Shown one piece after another: positions 32,680 to 41,900 of a DNA stretch of 58,087 bases. Position 1 is the stretch's first letter, and each line of letters starts with the position of its first letter. The stretch is from Oscillospiraceae bacterium (GTDB taxonomy: Bacteria; Bacillota; Clostridia; Oscillospirales; Oscillospiraceae): assembly GCA_015067795.1 (NCBI GenBank), contig SVLU01000012.1, positions 1-58,087 of the forward strand, written 5' to 3'. The position numbers and the translations under genes are program-made. Under the pieces are notes generated by a model. It saw only the letters and a program-made list of their open reading frames with translations. It was not told the DNA's origin and did not search any database.

Positions 32680-35600
32680 ATGAAAAGAAGAGTTTTAGCA
32701 ATTATCATGAGTCTTGTGCTGATGATAGGCATACTGCCTGTTACCGCACTGGCTGTGGATGACTTTCACGTCAGCGTTTTATGGTACGATTTCAGCGATG
32801 CGTATTTGAGCGTTATTCGTGATGAACTTGACAATCAGCTTGAAGCTGCCAACGTATCTTACACTGCTTATGATGCAGCTTGCTATCAGGCAATACAGAA
32901 TGATCAGATAGAAACAGCTATCGCTCAGGGTACAGATGTTCTGCTGGTAAACATTGTTGATACAGCGGCTGTTGATGCAGCTCAGCATATTGTTGACATG
33001 GCGGCAGCAGCGGAGCTTCCTGTTATTTTCTTTAACAGGGAAGTTTCTGACGAAGTTATCAATTCCTATGAAAATGCATGCTTTGTTGGCACAAACTTCT
33101 GTGAAGCAGGCGGCAAGCAGGGCAAGCTGGCAGCCGACTACATCCTCGAAAACTATGATAAGGTTGACCTTAATGATGACGGTCAGATCTCTTACATCAT
33201 GATGAAGGGTGAACTTGGCAATCCTGAAGCTGAAGCAAGAACTCGTTTTGCGGTTGAATTTTGCAACAACGCTCTTACAGCAGCAGACAAGCCTGAACTC
33301 GTATATTATGACAGCAACAATGAAGATTGTTTCCAGCCATCCAACTGGTCCAAAACCACAGCTTTTGAACTTATGGAAACAGCTCTTTCCACCAACCCAA
33401 TGGACAGCGAAAATCCAATTGAGGTTGTTTTCACAAACAACGATGATGCGGCTCTGGGTTGTGTTGAAGCACTTTATAATGTGGGCTGGAACAGAGGCGG
33501 CGGCAATTTCATTCCTGTTTTTGGTATTGATGGCACAGCAGCTGCAATGGCAGCAATGGAAGCCGGTAAAATGACAGGTACTGTTACTGCACCGACCGAA
33601 GATTATGCGGAAACTCTTGTAAGCCTCGTTAATAATGTTGCCGAGGGTGAAAATGTATTTGCAGGTGCATACGACGATTTTGTTGTTGATGATGACTGTG
33701 CAAAGATCAGAGTTCCTTACGACATGATCCTTGAAGGCGAAGTTTACGAAACAGATTATGACTATGACTATGATTATGACTTCGAATTTGACGGCTGGTA
33801 CGAAGATTTTGAAGGTGCAAGCGGCGAATGTGGCAATGACCTTACCTGGGTACTTGATTCTGACGGTGTGCTGACAATCTCCGGCACAGGCGAAATGTAT
33901 GATTTTGAGAATTACGGTGAAAATCCTGCACCTTGGTGTGATTACAGATATTATATAACTGAAATCATCATGGAAGAAGGCGTGACCTACATCGGTGAAA
34001 ATGCCTTCGAAAATTGCGACAATGCTCAGAGCATCTCTATTCCAAATACGGTGACAAGAATTGGCAACTGGGCAATTTCCTGGTGTCCGTCTCTCAGCGA
34101 GCTTTACATTCCAGCAAGTGTTACATACATAGGTGTGGGCAATTTCCAGAGCTGTGAAAACCTGAGTGCTGTTTGGGTGGACGAAAATAATCCTGCTTTT
34201 GCAAGCGATGAAATTGGTGCAATGTATGATAAGAGCATGGAAACACTTATGTTCGTTCCACGCAGCTATGAAGGCGTATATTCGGTTTCCGAAACTGTAA
34301 CTGTGATTGATTCGGTAGCATTTGATGACTGTGCATACATTACCGAAATTAAAATCCCTGCAGGTGTTACAGAAATCTACAGCCTTTTCCAGATGTGCTA
34401 TGAGCTGAGTGCTATTACGGTCCATGAGGATAATGAGGTTTACAGCACCGAAAACGGCGCACTCCTCAGCAAGGACGGCAGTATTCTTTATGTTGTTCCA
34501 CGATTTGTTGACGGTGAGTTTATTGTACCTGATGGTGTTGAGGTGATTGCTCACTGGTCAATCAATGGTTTTGAAAGTCTTACAAGCCTCGTAATTCCTG
34601 AAAGTGTAGTGTACATCGAATATGATGCAATAGTGAATTCCCATGTTCTTGAGAATATCATTGTTGATGAAGACAACGAGGTTTACAGCTCCGAAGACGG
34701 TGTTCTTTTCAGTAAGGATAAGTCAGAACTGATTTGTGTTCCGGGTGGAAAAACAGGCAGCTATACCGTTCCTGCAAGCGTTGAGACTATTGGATATGAT
34801 GCTTTTTGGCAGACTTATCGTCTTAGCGTGATCATCTTTGAAGGCAGTGCACCTGAATGTGATGGATATATCGGTCTTGAAGAAGACACAGTTGTTTTTT
34901 ACCCCGAAAACGATCCAACCTGGACAGATGAAGCAAAGGAAAACATTGGCTATGACAATCTGTGGATATCCTATGACCCTGAAAACCCTGATTTCACAAT
35001 CAGAGGCGAATGGGATGATCTCACGTGGGCACTTGATGAGAACGGCGTTCTCACTGTTTCCGGCGAAGGTGCAATTAATGAAGATTTCAATGGGGTAATA
35101 TGGAACTATTCAGATGCAATTACAGCTATTGTCATTGAAGAAGGTATCACAAGTGTTGGTGATTTTGCGTTTAATGATCTGTACAGCCTGACAGAAGTTT
35201 CCCTGCCTGAAAGCCTGACCTATATAGGTGACTTTGCATTCTCAGGATGCTATGAGCTGGGCATTGTTGATATTTCTGCAAATGTTGAATACATTGGCGA
35301 CTATGCATTTGCTTGGTGTGACAGCTTTGAAGGCTTCAATGTTGATGAGGAAAACCGGAATTACAGCAGCGATGAAAGCGGTGTGCTGTTTGATAAGAGC
35401 ATGACAGCATTGATCATGGCACCTTGTGCTCTTTCCGGAATATATGAAATCCCTGAAGGTGTTGAAGTTATTTGTGTGAATGCATTTAACAGCTGCTATG
35501 CTTTAACTGAACTCATCATCCCTGACAGCGTTATTTCAATTCAGAGTGATGCGATTGTGTTATGCGACAGCCTTACAAGCATTACAATTCCAAAGAGCGT

Positions 35601-36375
35601 TGAAAATATTGACGCTTCAGCAATTAACAGCAATTATGGCCTGAAGAATATCATTGTAGACGAAGAAAATCCATATTACTGCAATGATGAATTCGGTGTG
35701 CTTTACAGCAAGGATATGAAGGAACTCATTCTTGCTCCAACCGCAATTCAGGGAACATATCAGATTCCTGATGGTGTTGAGATAATCGATAATTGCGCAT
35801 TTAGCAATTGCATACTGCTGGATGCAGTAACCATTCCCGACAGCGTTGAGAATATAGGCGAGGCGGCGTTCAACTTCTGCACGGATTTGACAAGTGTGAC
35901 TATCCCGGGCAGTGTGTCTGTAATCGGACACTCCGCTTTTGGTATGTGTGATGCTCTTACTGAGGTTGTAATAGGCGAAGGCGTAGTAGTAATTGATGAG
36001 TTTGCATTCCATAGTTGCTATAATCTGCAGACCATTACCATTCCACAGAGCGTAACATACATCGGTAATTATGCATTCGATATATGCTACAATCTTGAAA
36101 ACATTAACTACGCAGGCTCTGAAGCCGACTGGGGTGAAATTCATATTGGTTACGGCAACGAATATCTGCTTGATGCAGTTGATTTCGGTGTAAAGGGTGA
36201 CGTGGACATGAACGGCGTTATCACAAACGCAGACCTTGTTATGGTAGCACGTTACATCGTTGGCGTTGAAAGCGACAATGATTCTGTGATCGAGGCAAAG
36301 GGTGACGTGGATGGCGATGGCGAGGTCGCCAACGCTGACCTTGTAAGAATTGCAAGAATTATAGTTGGTGCATAA
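32680..36375 (+). CDS. Sugar-binding-protein / LRR / dockerin fusion protein
   Basis: 1231 aa from ATG 32680, 8 nt after AAAGGAG; ATG 32662 lies before that site. Signal peptide about 1-25. Residues about 27-355 form a complete Peripla_BP_4 domain (galactose/ribose-binding-protein type): VLWYDFSDAYLSVIRDELD, DVLLVNIVDTAAVD, VFTNNDDAALGCVEAL, FGIDGTAAAMAAM. An Asp/Tyr linker (DYDYDYDYDFEFDG) follows, then two ISGEG-LRR modules and a dockerin (about 1172-1231; GDVDMNGVITNAD, GDVDGDGEVANAD). Sugar-binding proteins normally serve ABC importers as free or lipidated proteins. Fusion to adhesive repeats and a dockerin is highly unusual. No transporter genes are near. Own CTTAA-box promoter. Confidence 0.87.
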   Translation: MKRRVLAIIMSLVLMIGILPVTALAVDDFHVSVLWYDFSDAYLSVIRDELDNQLEAANVSYTAYDAACYQAIQNDQIETAIAQGTDVLLVNIVDTAAVDAAQHIVDMAAAAELPVIFFNREVSDEVINSYENACFVGTNFCEAGGKQGKLAADYILENYDKVDLNDDGQISYIMMKGELGNPEAEARTRFAVEFCNNALTAADKPELVYYDSNNEDCFQPSNWSKTTAFELMETALSTNPMDSENPIEVVFTNNDDAALGCVEALYNVGWNRGGGNFIPVFGIDGTAAAMAAMEAGKMTGTVTAPTEDYAETLVSLVNNVAEGENVFAGAYDDFVVDDDCAKIRVPYDMILEGEVYETDYDYDYDYDFEFDGWYEDFEGASGECGNDLTWVLDSDGVLTISGTGEMYDFENYGENPAPWCDYRYYITEIIMEEGVTYIGENAFENCDNAQSISIPNTVTRIGNWAISWCPSLSELYIPASVTYIGVGNFQSCENLSAVWVDENNPAFASDEIGAMYDKSMETLMFVPRSYEGVYSVSETVTVIDSVAFDDCAYITEIKIPAGVTEIYSLFQMCYELSAITVHEDNEVYSTENGALLSKDGSILYVVPRFVDGEFIVPDGVEVIAHWSINGFESLTSLVIPESVVYIEYDAIVNSHVLENIIVDEDNEVYSSEDGVLFSKDKSELICVPGGKTGSYTVPASVETIGYDAFWQTYRLSVIIFEGSAPECDGYIGLEEDTVVFYPENDPTWTDEAKENIGYDNLWISYDPENPDFTIRGEWDDLTWALDENGVLTVSGEGAINEDFNGVIWNYSDAITAIVIEEGITSVGDFAFNDLYSLTEVSLPESLTYIGDFAFSGCYELGIVDISANVEYIGDYAFAWCDSFEGFNVDEENRNYSSDESGVLFDKSMTALIMAPCALSGIYEIPEGVEVICVNAFNSCYALTELIIPDSVISIQSDAIVLCDSLTSITIPKSVENIDASAINSNYGLKNIIVDEENPYYCNDEFGVLYSKDMKELILAPTAIQGTYQIPDGVEIIDNCAFSNCILLDAVTIPDSVENIGEAAFNFCTDLTSVTIPGSVSVIGHSAFGMCDALTEVVIGEGVVVIDEFAFHSCYNLQTITIPQSVTYIGNYAFDICYNLENINYAGSEADWGEIHIGYGNEYLLDAVDFGVKGDVDMNGVITNADLVMVARYIVGVESDNDSVIEAKGDVDGDGEVANADLVRIARIIVGA

Positions 36376-36384
36376 TCAGTATTT

Positions 36385-36415
36385 TCTCAGGAGGGTGCGA
36401 TGCACCCTCCTGAGA
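36385..36415 (+). other. Hairpin after the SBP-LRR-dockerin gene
   Basis: Stem TCTCAGGAGGGTGC / GCACCCTCCTGAGA with loop GAT. The core CAGGAGGGTGC / GCACCCTCCTG is the same as at 28049-28074. A T-run is absent. Confidence 0.6.
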
Positions 36416-36466
36416 AATTAATTGGATGAATTGCAGTTCTTTGCGGAGGTATATGAGTTCTCCTGT

Positions 36467-36494
36467 TTGCAGACAGGATATATTCTGGTATAAT
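36467..36494 (+). promoter_or_regulatory. Promoter of LRR-dockerin gene 4
   Basis: TTGCAG (36467-36472), 16-bp spacer, TGG-TATAAT (-10 at 36489-36494). This differs from the CTTAA-box promoters and needs no activator box. Confidence 0.7.
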
Positions 36495-36522
36495 GGCAAG
36501 CAAAAAACTTAAGGAGCAAAGC

Positions 36523-38244
36523 ATGAAAATAAGAATTTTAGCAACGATTTTAAGTGTGGCAATGCTGATTTGTATACTTTCAATTTCTGCAATGGCAGCT
36601 AAAGCGATTACAAATGGAACTTGCGGTGAAAATCTCACATGGACACTTGATAATAACAATGTGCTTACTATATCGGGTCATGGCGAGATGTATGATTACG
36701 ATCGTGATAATACTTCGCCTTGGTATGAACATTCCATCGACTTCGTTGTTATAAATGACGGCGTAACAAAAATCGGTAATTATTCTTTCCTGAACTGCGG
36801 CAGTGTTACTGAAATAAGTATTCCTGCCAGCGTTTCCGTTATTGGAGATTATGCATTTGAAGGTTGTAAGGCACTGCAGCGGTTTGTTGTGGATGAGGAT
36901 AACAATTCTTATTGCAGTGACGAAACCGGCTTGCTTTACAGTGAGGATATGCAGCTTCTCAAGTGTGTTCCATACGCAATAGATGAAATGACATTACAGG
37001 AAGCTGTTCTCGAAATAGCATACGATGCTTTTTCTGATGGTGACTGTGGAAATATAATAATGTGTACAGGTGATGCCATAACCTATTACGGCACTACCAT
37101 GTTCAACAACTACATATATATTCCGGAGGATAATCAAACATGGACGGAAGCGATAAAGGGTGCATTTGGTTCCAATATGTGGTTCACATATACTCCTGCA
37201 GTATCTGCGGTCAGGGCTTCCGGCCCCTTCGGCGAAAATTTGACATGGGAGCTTACAGAGGATGGTACACTTACCATTTCAGGTGAGGGTGAAGTGCCAT
37301 ACGATGTATGCCCATGGGAGGAGTATACAAGCGATATTCGTTATGTAGTTTACGAAGAAGGTATTACCTCAATTGAAGGCGGAACTCAGTTAGATTTTGG
37401 TGAGAATCTTATCAGCATCAGTGTTCCTGCAAGTGTAACTTACCTCGATTGGGATGATGGCTTGGGGCTTATGGCGTTTTACGGTCTGCCGAGCCTTGAA
37501 AGAATTATTGTAGCTGATGATAACCCCAACTACTGCAGTGATGAAAACGGCAATCTGTACAGCAAGGACAAGTCAGTATTGTATAAGCACCTTTCTGGCG
37601 TTGATGACTGCTATGTTATTCCGGAATATGTAACTACGATTTTTGATGATGCGTTTGTTTATGAAAACTTAGTTGAAGTAAGAGTACACGAAAATATTGA
37701 AGCCATTGGAATGTATGCTTTTTCCAGTTGCAGCAATCTGGCAAGATTTGTAGTTGATGAGAATAATGAGTATTACTGCAGTGATGAAAACGGTATTCTG
37801 TTCAGCAAAGATATGACATTACTTGAATATGTGCCGGGCAAAGCTGCAGACACGATAGTTATCCCTGGGAGTGTCAAAGATATTGCATATAACGCGTTTA
37901 ATGCGATTAAATATGATGTGAATATCGTATTTGAAGGCGATGCCATCGAATATTATGGTGGATTATACGGTAATACAATCTACTATCCGGCAAACAATCC
38001 GACATGGACTGAAGAAATCATGGATGGATATGGCGATAATACGTGGATAGCATACAACCTCCGGGGCGACGTTGACGGTAGTGGTCAGATCACAAACGCA
38101 GACCTTGTAATGGTAGCACGTTACATCGTTGGCGTTGAAAGCGACAATGATGATGCGATCGAGGTAAACGGTGACGTGGACGGTGATGGCGAGGTCAACA
38201 ACTCCGACCTTGTAAGAATTGCAAGAATTATCGTTGGCATTTGA
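36523..38244 (+). CDS. Secreted BspA-type LRR protein with type I dockerin (4)
   Basis: 573 aa from ATG 36523 (AAGGAG 6 nt upstream); the in-frame ATG at 36493 falls on the -10 hexamer and is excluded. Signal peptide about 1-26. Two ISGHGEMYDYD / ISGEGEVPYD modules carry fewer and more diverged LRRs than the siblings, together with YYCSDENGILFSKDM inserts and YYPANNPTWTEE. The dockerin (about 515-573) reads GDVDGSGQITNAD and GDVDGDGEVNNSD. It has the smallest ectodomain of the dockerin series and is transcribed from its own promoter. Confidence 0.88.
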   Translation: MKIRILATILSVAMLICILSISAMAAKAITNGTCGENLTWTLDNNNVLTISGHGEMYDYDRDNTSPWYEHSIDFVVINDGVTKIGNYSFLNCGSVTEISIPASVSVIGDYAFEGCKALQRFVVDEDNNSYCSDETGLLYSEDMQLLKCVPYAIDEMTLQEAVLEIAYDAFSDGDCGNIIMCTGDAITYYGTTMFNNYIYIPEDNQTWTEAIKGAFGSNMWFTYTPAVSAVRASGPFGENLTWELTEDGTLTISGEGEVPYDVCPWEEYTSDIRYVVYEEGITSIEGGTQLDFGENLISISVPASVTYLDWDDGLGLMAFYGLPSLERIIVADDNPNYCSDENGNLYSKDKSVLYKHLSGVDDCYVIPEYVTTIFDDAFVYENLVEVRVHENIEAIGMYAFSSCSNLARFVVDENNEYYCSDENGILFSKDMTLLEYVPGKAADTIVIPGSVKDIAYNAFNAIKYDVNIVFEGDAIEYYGGLYGNTIYYPANNPTWTEEIMDGYGDNTWIAYNLRGDVDGSGQITNADLVMVARYIVGVESDNDDAIEVNGDVDGDGEVNNSDLVRIARIIVGI

Positions 38245-38265
38245 TATCGAATACCGTTAACAGCA

Positions 38266-38299
38266 AAAAACCTACCGAAAATTAATTCGGTAGGTTTTT
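38266..38299. terminator. Bidirectional terminator, ACCTACCGAA type, copy 1
   Basis: 14-bp stem AAAAACCTACCGAA / TTCGGTAGGTTTTT, loop AATTAA. Serves the LRR-dockerin gene (+) and the lipoprotein gene (-), which converge here. Confidence 0.9.
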
Positions 38300-38314
38300 G
38301 TGTTATTCAAAGCT

Positions 38315-39244
38315 TCAGATCATATTGCCGCTGTAATCGAATGTAACTTCGTTGATGATCTCGCCGTTTTCGTCGTATTCGTATTGTGTTGTGGTTTCGT
38401 TTTCGCTGTAGACGATTTCCAGACTGCAGTAGCTGTTGCCGTCGGAGTCGAGGGAATACTCATACTCGTTGGTAAGCCAGCTGCCGTCAGATTTTGTGGA
38501 GCGAAGCATATTGCCTTCTTCGTCGTATTCGTAGCTGTAATAAATATCAGATGCCAGACTTCCGTAAGCATCGAAGGTATACCAGCGAAGTATATCACCC
38601 TGTTCGTTGTAATCATGGATGAAATATGTACCGTCATCGAGATAAGTTATATCTGTGGATGTGTAAAACTGACCGTCAGAGCCCTGTGAGTAGAAGTGTT
38701 CGGCAAGAACTTTCTCCCAGCCGTTTGGATCACAATATATTTCTTTAGTTACATGGCCAAGACCATCACATTCGTGGATGTTTTTGCTGCCGTCTTCGGA
38801 ATAGAAGACCTGCAGTGCCATTGTGCTTTCACCCTCAAAGCTGATAACGTATTCGATTTCCTGTACCAGTACGTCAAACTCATACTGTGAAGACTTGGTA
38901 ACATAACCTCTATCGTCATATTCGTACTCGTATCTTGTGTCCAATGTGAGATTGCCCTCTGCATCGTAGGAGGTGAGCTTTGAGTAATCGCCGTTTTCTG
39001 TATAATTATAGATATCAGCAGAGCCGTCATCGTATATCAAAACCTCGCTGTCGCATACGGTGCATACGTTGTCTACCAGGTCGTGGTCAGCCACATTCTT
39101 TTTTTTGCCGTTTTCGTTAACGTGCCAGTGTTCCTTTGCATCTCTGTACCATTCGCCGCCGATATCCTCCTCCGAGCATCCGGTGAGTGCTGCTAAAGCT
39201 AATACGCAGATGAGAAGCAAAGCTGTAAGCTTTTTGAGTTTCAT
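38315..39244 (-). CDS. YD-repeat-like lipoprotein
   Basis: 309 aa. Lipoprotein signal MKLKKLTALLLICVLALAAL ending LTGC (Cys 23). The mature part is a series of about 20-residue hairpins such as YEYEYDDRGYVTK, DYNEQGDILRWYTFDAYGSL, YEYDEEGNMLRSTKSDGSW and YEYDENGEIINEVTFDYSG. These resemble RHS/YD repeats, but the protein is far too small to be a toxin shell. A CxxC pair (VCTVC) is near residue 62. Function unknown. GGAAG lies upstream of the ATG. Confidence 0.78.
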   Translation of the reverse strand: MKLKKLTALLLICVLALAALTGCSEEDIGGEWYRDAKEHWHVNENGKKKNVADHDLVDNVCTVCDSEVLIYDDGSADIYNYTENGDYSKLTSYDAEGNLTLDTRYEYEYDDRGYVTKSSQYEFDVLVQEIEYVISFEGESTMALQVFYSEDGSKNIHECDGLGHVTKEIYCDPNGWEKVLAEHFYSQGSDGQFYTSTDITYLDDGTYFIHDYNEQGDILRWYTFDAYGSLASDIYYSYEYDEEGNMLRSTKSDGSWLTNEYEYSLDSDGNSYCSLEIVYSENETTTQYEYDENGEIINEVTFDYSGNMI

Positions 39245-39289
39245 GATTTCTTCCTTTCTTATAATACAAAAGATTAAATGTATATTTGT

Positions 39290-39318
39290 ATATTACAACA
39301 TATTCCGCCTGTTTTCAA
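39290..39318 (-). promoter_or_regulatory. Promoter of the YD-repeat lipoprotein
   Basis: On the minus strand, TTGAAA (39313-39318), 17-bp spacer, TAATAT (39290-39295). Confidence 0.55.
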
Positions 39319-39322
39319 TAAG

Positions 39323-39354
39323 AAAACCTACCGAAAATCAATTCGGTAGGTTTT
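39323..39354 (-). terminator. proS terminator, ACCTACCGAA type, copy 2
   Basis: 13-bp stem AAAACCTACCGAA / TTCGGTAGGTTTT with a 6-nt loop. Stem and loop are nearly identical to 38266-38299, differing by one base in the loop. Confidence 0.88.
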
Positions 39355-39372
39355 GCATTTGTCGATATGAGA

Positions 39373-40809
39373 TTAGTATGCTACTCCCCAGACAACCATC
39401 TTTTCAGCAGGCTTGCCGCAGCATGGGCAGGTGTCGGAAATATGCTCCTGAGCGAATGGCATACAACGGGAGGAAACGCCAACTTCTTCCTTCATCTTCA
39501 TTTCACATTCAAGGTCGCCGCACCACATGGTCTTGATGAAGCCGCCCTTGGTGTCGATGATTTCCTTGGCTTCTTCCATGGAGGTTGCAGCCCATGTGTT
39601 GTTTTCACGGTTTGCAAGAGCCTTGTTGAAGAGGCCGGTCTGGATATCATCAAGGAGAGCAGGGATAGCTGTTTCCAGTTCTTCAAGAGAAACGACCTTC
39701 TTTTCGCCGCTGTCACGACGAGCGGTCATGCACTGGTTGTTTTCGATATCTCTTGGGCCGATCTCAATTCTGAGAGGGATGCCCTTCATTTCGTATTCAG
39801 CGAACTTCCAGCCCGGGGACTGGTCGGAAACGTCGATCTTTACACGAACACCTGCAGCCTTAAGACGGTCGGTAAGCTCCTGAGCCTTATCGATAACGCC
39901 GGGCTTATGGGAAGCAACAGGAATTACCACTACCTGAGTTGGGGCGATTTTTGGAGGAAGAACAAGACCGTTGTTGTCACCGTGGGTCATGATGAGACCG
40001 CCGATAAGACGGGTGGAAAGACCCCAGGAGGTCTGATGCGGATACTGGAGGGTGTTGTCCTTGTCGCTGAAGGTGATGTCGAAGGCACGGGCAAAGCCAT
40101 CACCGAAGTAATGGGTTGTGCCGCTTTGGAGAGCCTTCTTGTCGTGCATCATACACTCAACAGTATAGGTAGCTTCTGCACCTGCAAACTTTTCCTTATC
40201 GGTCTTGCGACCCTTGATAACAGGCATTGCAAGCCAGTTTTCGCAGAAGTCAGCATAGATGTCAAGCATCTGCTGTGTTTCAAATTCAGCCTCTTCCTTT
40301 GTGCGGTGGAGGGTATGACCTTCCTGCCAGAGGAATTCACGGCCTCTGAGGAATGGACGGGTTGTCTTTTCCCAACGGAGAACAGAGCACCACTGGTTGT
40401 ACTTCATTGGCAGATCACGCCAGGAATGTACCACGTGACTCCAGTGGTCACAGAACAGAGTTTCGGATGTTGGGCGAACGCAAAGGCGTTCCTGAAGCTT
40501 TTCGCTGCCGCCATGAGTTACCCATGCTACCTCAGGTGCAAAGCCTTCAACGTGATCCTTTTCCTTCTGGAGAAGGCTTTCGGGGATGAGAACAGGCATG
40601 GAAACATTTTCGTGACCTGTTTCCTTAAAACGCTTGTCCAGAACCGCCTGAATATTTTCCCAAATTGCATAGCCGTAAGGACGCATGATATAGAAGCCCT
40701 TAATGCCGGAATAGTCAATAAGACCTGCCTTGGTTACTACATCGGTGAACCACTGAGCAAAATCAACGTCCATATCTGTGATCTGCTGTACCTTCTTTTC
40801 CTTAGCCAA
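39373..40809 (-). CDS. proS: Prolyl-tRNA synthetase (eukaryote/archaeon-like class)
   Basis: 478 aa from TTG (40807-40809), which is 7 nt after GGGAG; the frame continues 10 codons upstream without a ribosome site. Class II core: [46 protein letters not shown] and [13 protein letters not shown]. The anticodon-binding domain and a C-terminal zinc-like region ([20 protein letters not shown]) place it in the short ProS type 3, without the editing insertion of E. coli ProRS. It loads proline on tRNA-Pro. Monocistronic, with its own promoter and terminator. I see no T-box in the leader. Confidence 0.96.
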   Translation of the reverse strand: MAKEKKVQQITDMDVDFAQWFTDVVTKAGLIDYSGIKGFYIMRPYGYAIWENIQAVLDKRFKETGHENVSMPVLIPESLLQKEKDHVEGFAPEVAWVTHGGSEKLQERLCVRPTSETLFCDHWSHVVHSWRDLPMKYNQWCSVLRWEKTTRPFLRGREFLWQEGHTLHRTKEEAEFETQQMLDIYADFCENWLAMPVIKGRKTDKEKFAGAEATYTVECMMHDKKALQSGTTHYFGDGFARAFDITFSDKDNTLQYPHQTSWGLSTRLIGGLIMTHGDNNGLVLPPKIAPTQVVVIPVASHKPGVIDKAQELTDRLKAAGVRVKIDVSDQSPGWKFAEYEMKGIPLRIEIGPRDIENNQCMTARRDSGEKKVVSLEELETAIPALLDDIQTGLFNKALANRENNTWAATSMEEAKEIIDTKGGFIKTMWCGDLECEMKMKEEVGVSSRCMPFAQEHISDTCPCCGKPAEKMVVWGVAY

Positions 40810-40877
40810 ATCGTCACTCCCTTTATTTATATACCGCATTTGCGGCGGAATAATTATGATTTATTGCGTACATGGGT

Positions 40878-40906
40878 ATTCTATAAAAATTTTTCGATAT
40901 TGTCAA
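40878..40906 (-). promoter_or_regulatory. proS: proS promoter
   Basis: On the minus strand, TTGACA (40901-40906), 17-bp spacer, TAGAAT (40878-40883). The leader is about 60 nt, too short for a T-box. Confidence 0.75.
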
Positions 40907-41030
40907 GGGAAAGTGAAACAATCCTTGTTTGCTTTCCGGCGATGCCCACCCAGAGGGGAAAACAGAAACGTACCGTATTGACAAATAAATTAAAATAGTT
41001 GCAGTATATACAATATTAATCATAATTTAC

Positions 41031-41060
41031 TGGACAAAAACCAGAATACTATGTTATAAT
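41031..41060 (+). promoter_or_regulatory. Promoter of the DJ-1 gene
   Basis: TGGACA (41031-41036), 18-bp spacer, TATAAT (41055-41060). Confidence 0.55.
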
Positions 41061-41109
41061 CTTAAAATTGATAAGTGTGCGTTCATGCTCTATGCAGGAG
41101 GTATATAAA

Positions 41110-41649
41110 ATGGTATATATTATTCTTGGCGAAGGTTTTGAAGAGATCGAGGCTCTTGCTCCATGCGATCTGCTCAGAAGAGGCGGCGTGGAAGTTCGCC
41201 TTGCGGGTGTCGGTGATTATGAGATCACAGGCGGCAGGGGAATAAATGTTATTGCAGACTGTCTGCTGGAGGACATTGACCTTGGCAGTGCTGATATGAT
41301 CGTTGTTCCCGGTGGCTTAGGCGGAGTTCAGACCATTGAAGGTACTCCAAAGGCACTTGAGATCGTGAAGGCTGCATACGACCTGGGCAAGCTTGTCTGT
41401 GCTATCTGTGCAGGCCCAAGGGTTTTGGCGAAGATCGGAATTCTTAAGGGCAAAAAGGCGGTTTGCTACCCGGGCATGGAAGACGAAATGACAGGCGGTA
41501 TCATGACTCAGGAAGCCCCTGTTATCAGAGACGGCAATATCATCACAGCACGCGGTGCAGGTGCAGGCATTGATTTCGGTCTTGCACTTCTTGAAGCACT
41601 CAAGGGCAAGGAGATTGCTGATAAGGTAAAGAACGGAATTTATTACTGA
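41110..41649 (+). CDS. DJ-1/PfpI family protein
   Basis: 179 aa from ATG 41110, 8 nt after AGGAGG. EGFEEIEAL at the N-terminus, VVPGGLGG at about 65-72 and the nucleophile elbow AICAGP with C100 mark the DJ-1/ThiJ subgroup. Members act as deglycases, chaperones or redox-stress proteins; the activity here cannot be told apart. Monocistronic. Confidence 0.9.
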   Translation: MVYIILGEGFEEIEALAPCDLLRRGGVEVRLAGVGDYEITGGRGINVIADCLLEDIDLGSADMIVVPGGLGGVQTIEGTPKALEIVKAAYDLGKLVCAICAGPRVLAKIGILKGKKAVCYPGMEDEMTGGIMTQEAPVIRDGNIITARGAGAGIDFGLALLEALKGKEIADKVKNGIYY

Positions 41650-41660
41650 GTTTAATTTAT

Positions 41661-41846
41661 GTCATTCCGAGGAGCGAAGCGACGTGGGAATCTTATAATA
41701 CAGGTCTCCATTTGAAGCCCGGTGAAGTGGGTTCAAATGGAAAAGGAGGAGCAACGAAATGGGAGAGCTTTCCTGCTTGCAAGTAAGCGAGCTTAATGGC
41801 GTTTGCAACGACGCTGCCACGAGCCGCAATCGGATTTCGCAATGAC
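41661..41846. repeat. GTCATTCCGAGGAGCGAAGC element, copy 1
   Basis: 186-bp noncoding element starting GTCATTCCGAGGAGCGAAGC and ending TTTCGCAATGAC, so the ends GTCATT / AATGAC are inverted. A 78-bp copy with the same first 33 bases is at 56949. Such elements recur in Firmicute genomes; they are probably non-autonomous and mobile. Confidence 0.75.
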
Positions 41847-41865
41847 AAATGGCATACAGACTCGG

Positions 41866-41889
41866 AGGGGAGTCGTTGCCGACTCCCCT
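41866..41889 (-). terminator. Hairpin after the small Cys-rich protein gene
   Basis: Stem AGGGGAGTCG / CGACTCCCCT, loop TTGC, 12 nt beyond the stop of the minus-strand gene. It lacks a clear U-tract, so termination is uncertain. Confidence 0.45.
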
Positions 41890-41900
41890 TAAGATGAGAA

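Noticed and set aside
32779-34554. A 591-codon minus-strand frame
   Set aside because: Lies wholly within the SBP-LRR-dockerin gene, which has a signal peptide, domains and ribosome site.
32680-36375. Two separate genes (binding protein and LRR protein) joined by error
   Set aside because: The frame is continuous through an Asp/Tyr linker, there is no internal ribosome site or stop, and the single signal peptide and single dockerin suit one protein.
39367-40998. A 543-codon open frame antisense to proS
   Set aside because: proS is certain on the other strand; the antisense translation has no family features.
40810-41030. T-box leader upstream of proS
   Set aside because: No specifier stem or TGGNACC antiterminator motif; the promoter leaves a leader of only about 60 nt.
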